Assembly (NCBI RefSeq): GCF_001641265.1
Contig: NW_020167539.1
Coordinates: 124,001-188,000 of the forward strand
Length of the DNA: 64,000 nt
Source of the DNA: Pseudogymnoascus destructans
Taxonomy: Eukaryota; Ascomycota; Leotiomycetes; Thelebolales; Thelebolaceae
Direction: 5' to 3'
Positions 63,735-64,000 of the stretch are shown here, piece by piece; positions within the stretch are counted from its first letter, which is position 1, and each line of letters opens with the position of its first letter. The position numbers and the translations under genes were made by a program. Under the pieces are notes generated by a model that had not been told where the DNA came from, did no database searches, and was given only the letters and a program-made list of their open reading frames with translations.

Positions 63735-64000
63735 GTTAGAATCCAGCCACAAGGTCGCATCTCCTGATGTAGAAAGGAGAAAGAAGAAAGGGCAAACTCA
63801 CGAAAGCGCAGTCAGCACCGACGCACAAAAACCCAAACAAACACTCATCTGCATCCGTCGGCCCCACCGCCCAGCACCCATCCCTCCGCCACCAGCACGT
63901 CAAGCGCCGTCCAAGTCTCCAGCTTCAACGTCGTGATCTCAGCAGGCGAGTACCGTCCGGTGCCCTGCCCGTGCAGGGTGCGTGTTATCTTACCATAAAC
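63735..64000 (-). pseudogene. GST-like gene, C-terminal part, cut by window edge
   Basis: On the minus strand from 64000 the frame reads YGKITRTLHGQGTGRYSPAE, a helix TLKLETWTALDVLVAEG and WVLGGG. After a one-base frame change near 63860 it continues PTDADECLFGFL. This order (RTLHGQGTGR, then VLGG..PT.AD..LFGF) is, from memory, that of fungal GST/metaxin-like proteins. A likely intron (GTGAGT...TACATCAG, about 63808-63771) follows. Either the gene carries a frameshift or there is a sequencing error. The N-terminal part is beyond the window. Confidence 0.45.

Overview
This is a transposon-dense stretch of a filamentous ascomycete (Pezizomycotina-type) genome. Host genes carry short spliceosomal introns (48-127 bp, GT...AG) and encode typical fungal proteins. 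The rest is DNA transposons of the Fot1/pogo, Tc1/mariner and Mutator-like groups and LTR retrotransposons of the Ty3/gypsy type, nested in one another. Some copies are perfect; others are riddled with TAA/TAG/TGA codons in AT-rich DNA, which suggests repeat-induced point mutation (RIP). No rRNA, tRNA, CRISPR array or bacterial signal was seen.

Host islands, left to right: an FAD-dependent Baeyer-Villiger/FMO-like monooxygenase (6.5-8.0 kb, minus); a secreted protein with nine 45-residue repeats (25.6-28.3 kb, minus); a decayed alpha/beta-hydrolase and an intact short-chain dehydrogenase (32.5-34.6 kb, minus); a single-pass membrane DUF3712-type protein (42.9-44.4 kb, minus); a divergent pair of fatty-acid hydroxylase/sterol desaturase (54.5-55.6 kb, minus) and glutathione S-transferase (56.7-57.6 kb, plus); and a partial GST-like gene at the right edge. 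Several are redox or detoxification enzymes, but nothing here proves that they form one pathway.

Mobile islands: 1-5.8 kb holds broken Tc1 and pogo transposases cut by solo LTRs. 8.3-9.4 kb holds two MITEs. 9.4-14.6 kb is a minus-strand chromodomain Ty3/gypsy element with inactivating changes. 14.6-24.4 kb holds two pogo elements, one split by a retrotransposon whose left end is inverted and whose LTR is itself split by another solo LTR. 29.8-32.4 kb is a MITE split by an intact pogo element; a second copy lies at 59.7-61.9 kb. 34.9-41.5 kb is a split and inverted pogo element plus a MULE remnant and foldback DNA. 45.5-54.4 kb is a RIP-like graveyard. 57.7-63.0 kb holds a pogo element, the second intact pogo copy and a Tc1-like pseudogene.

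Three LTR families recur. LTR-A is about 245 bp. LTR-B is about 0.9 kb. LTR-C is 0.4-0.6 kb and appears to be the LTR of the gypsy element at 9.6-14.2 kb. Exact 5-bp target duplications flank many solo LTRs. The observations I rate highest are: (i) LTR-C copies share a TATA region but carry completely different short-motif arrays just upstream of it; (ii) a three-exon gene with a six-cysteine cluster lies antisense inside an LTR-A retrotransposon; (iii) two apparently identical, intact pogo elements point to very recent transposition.
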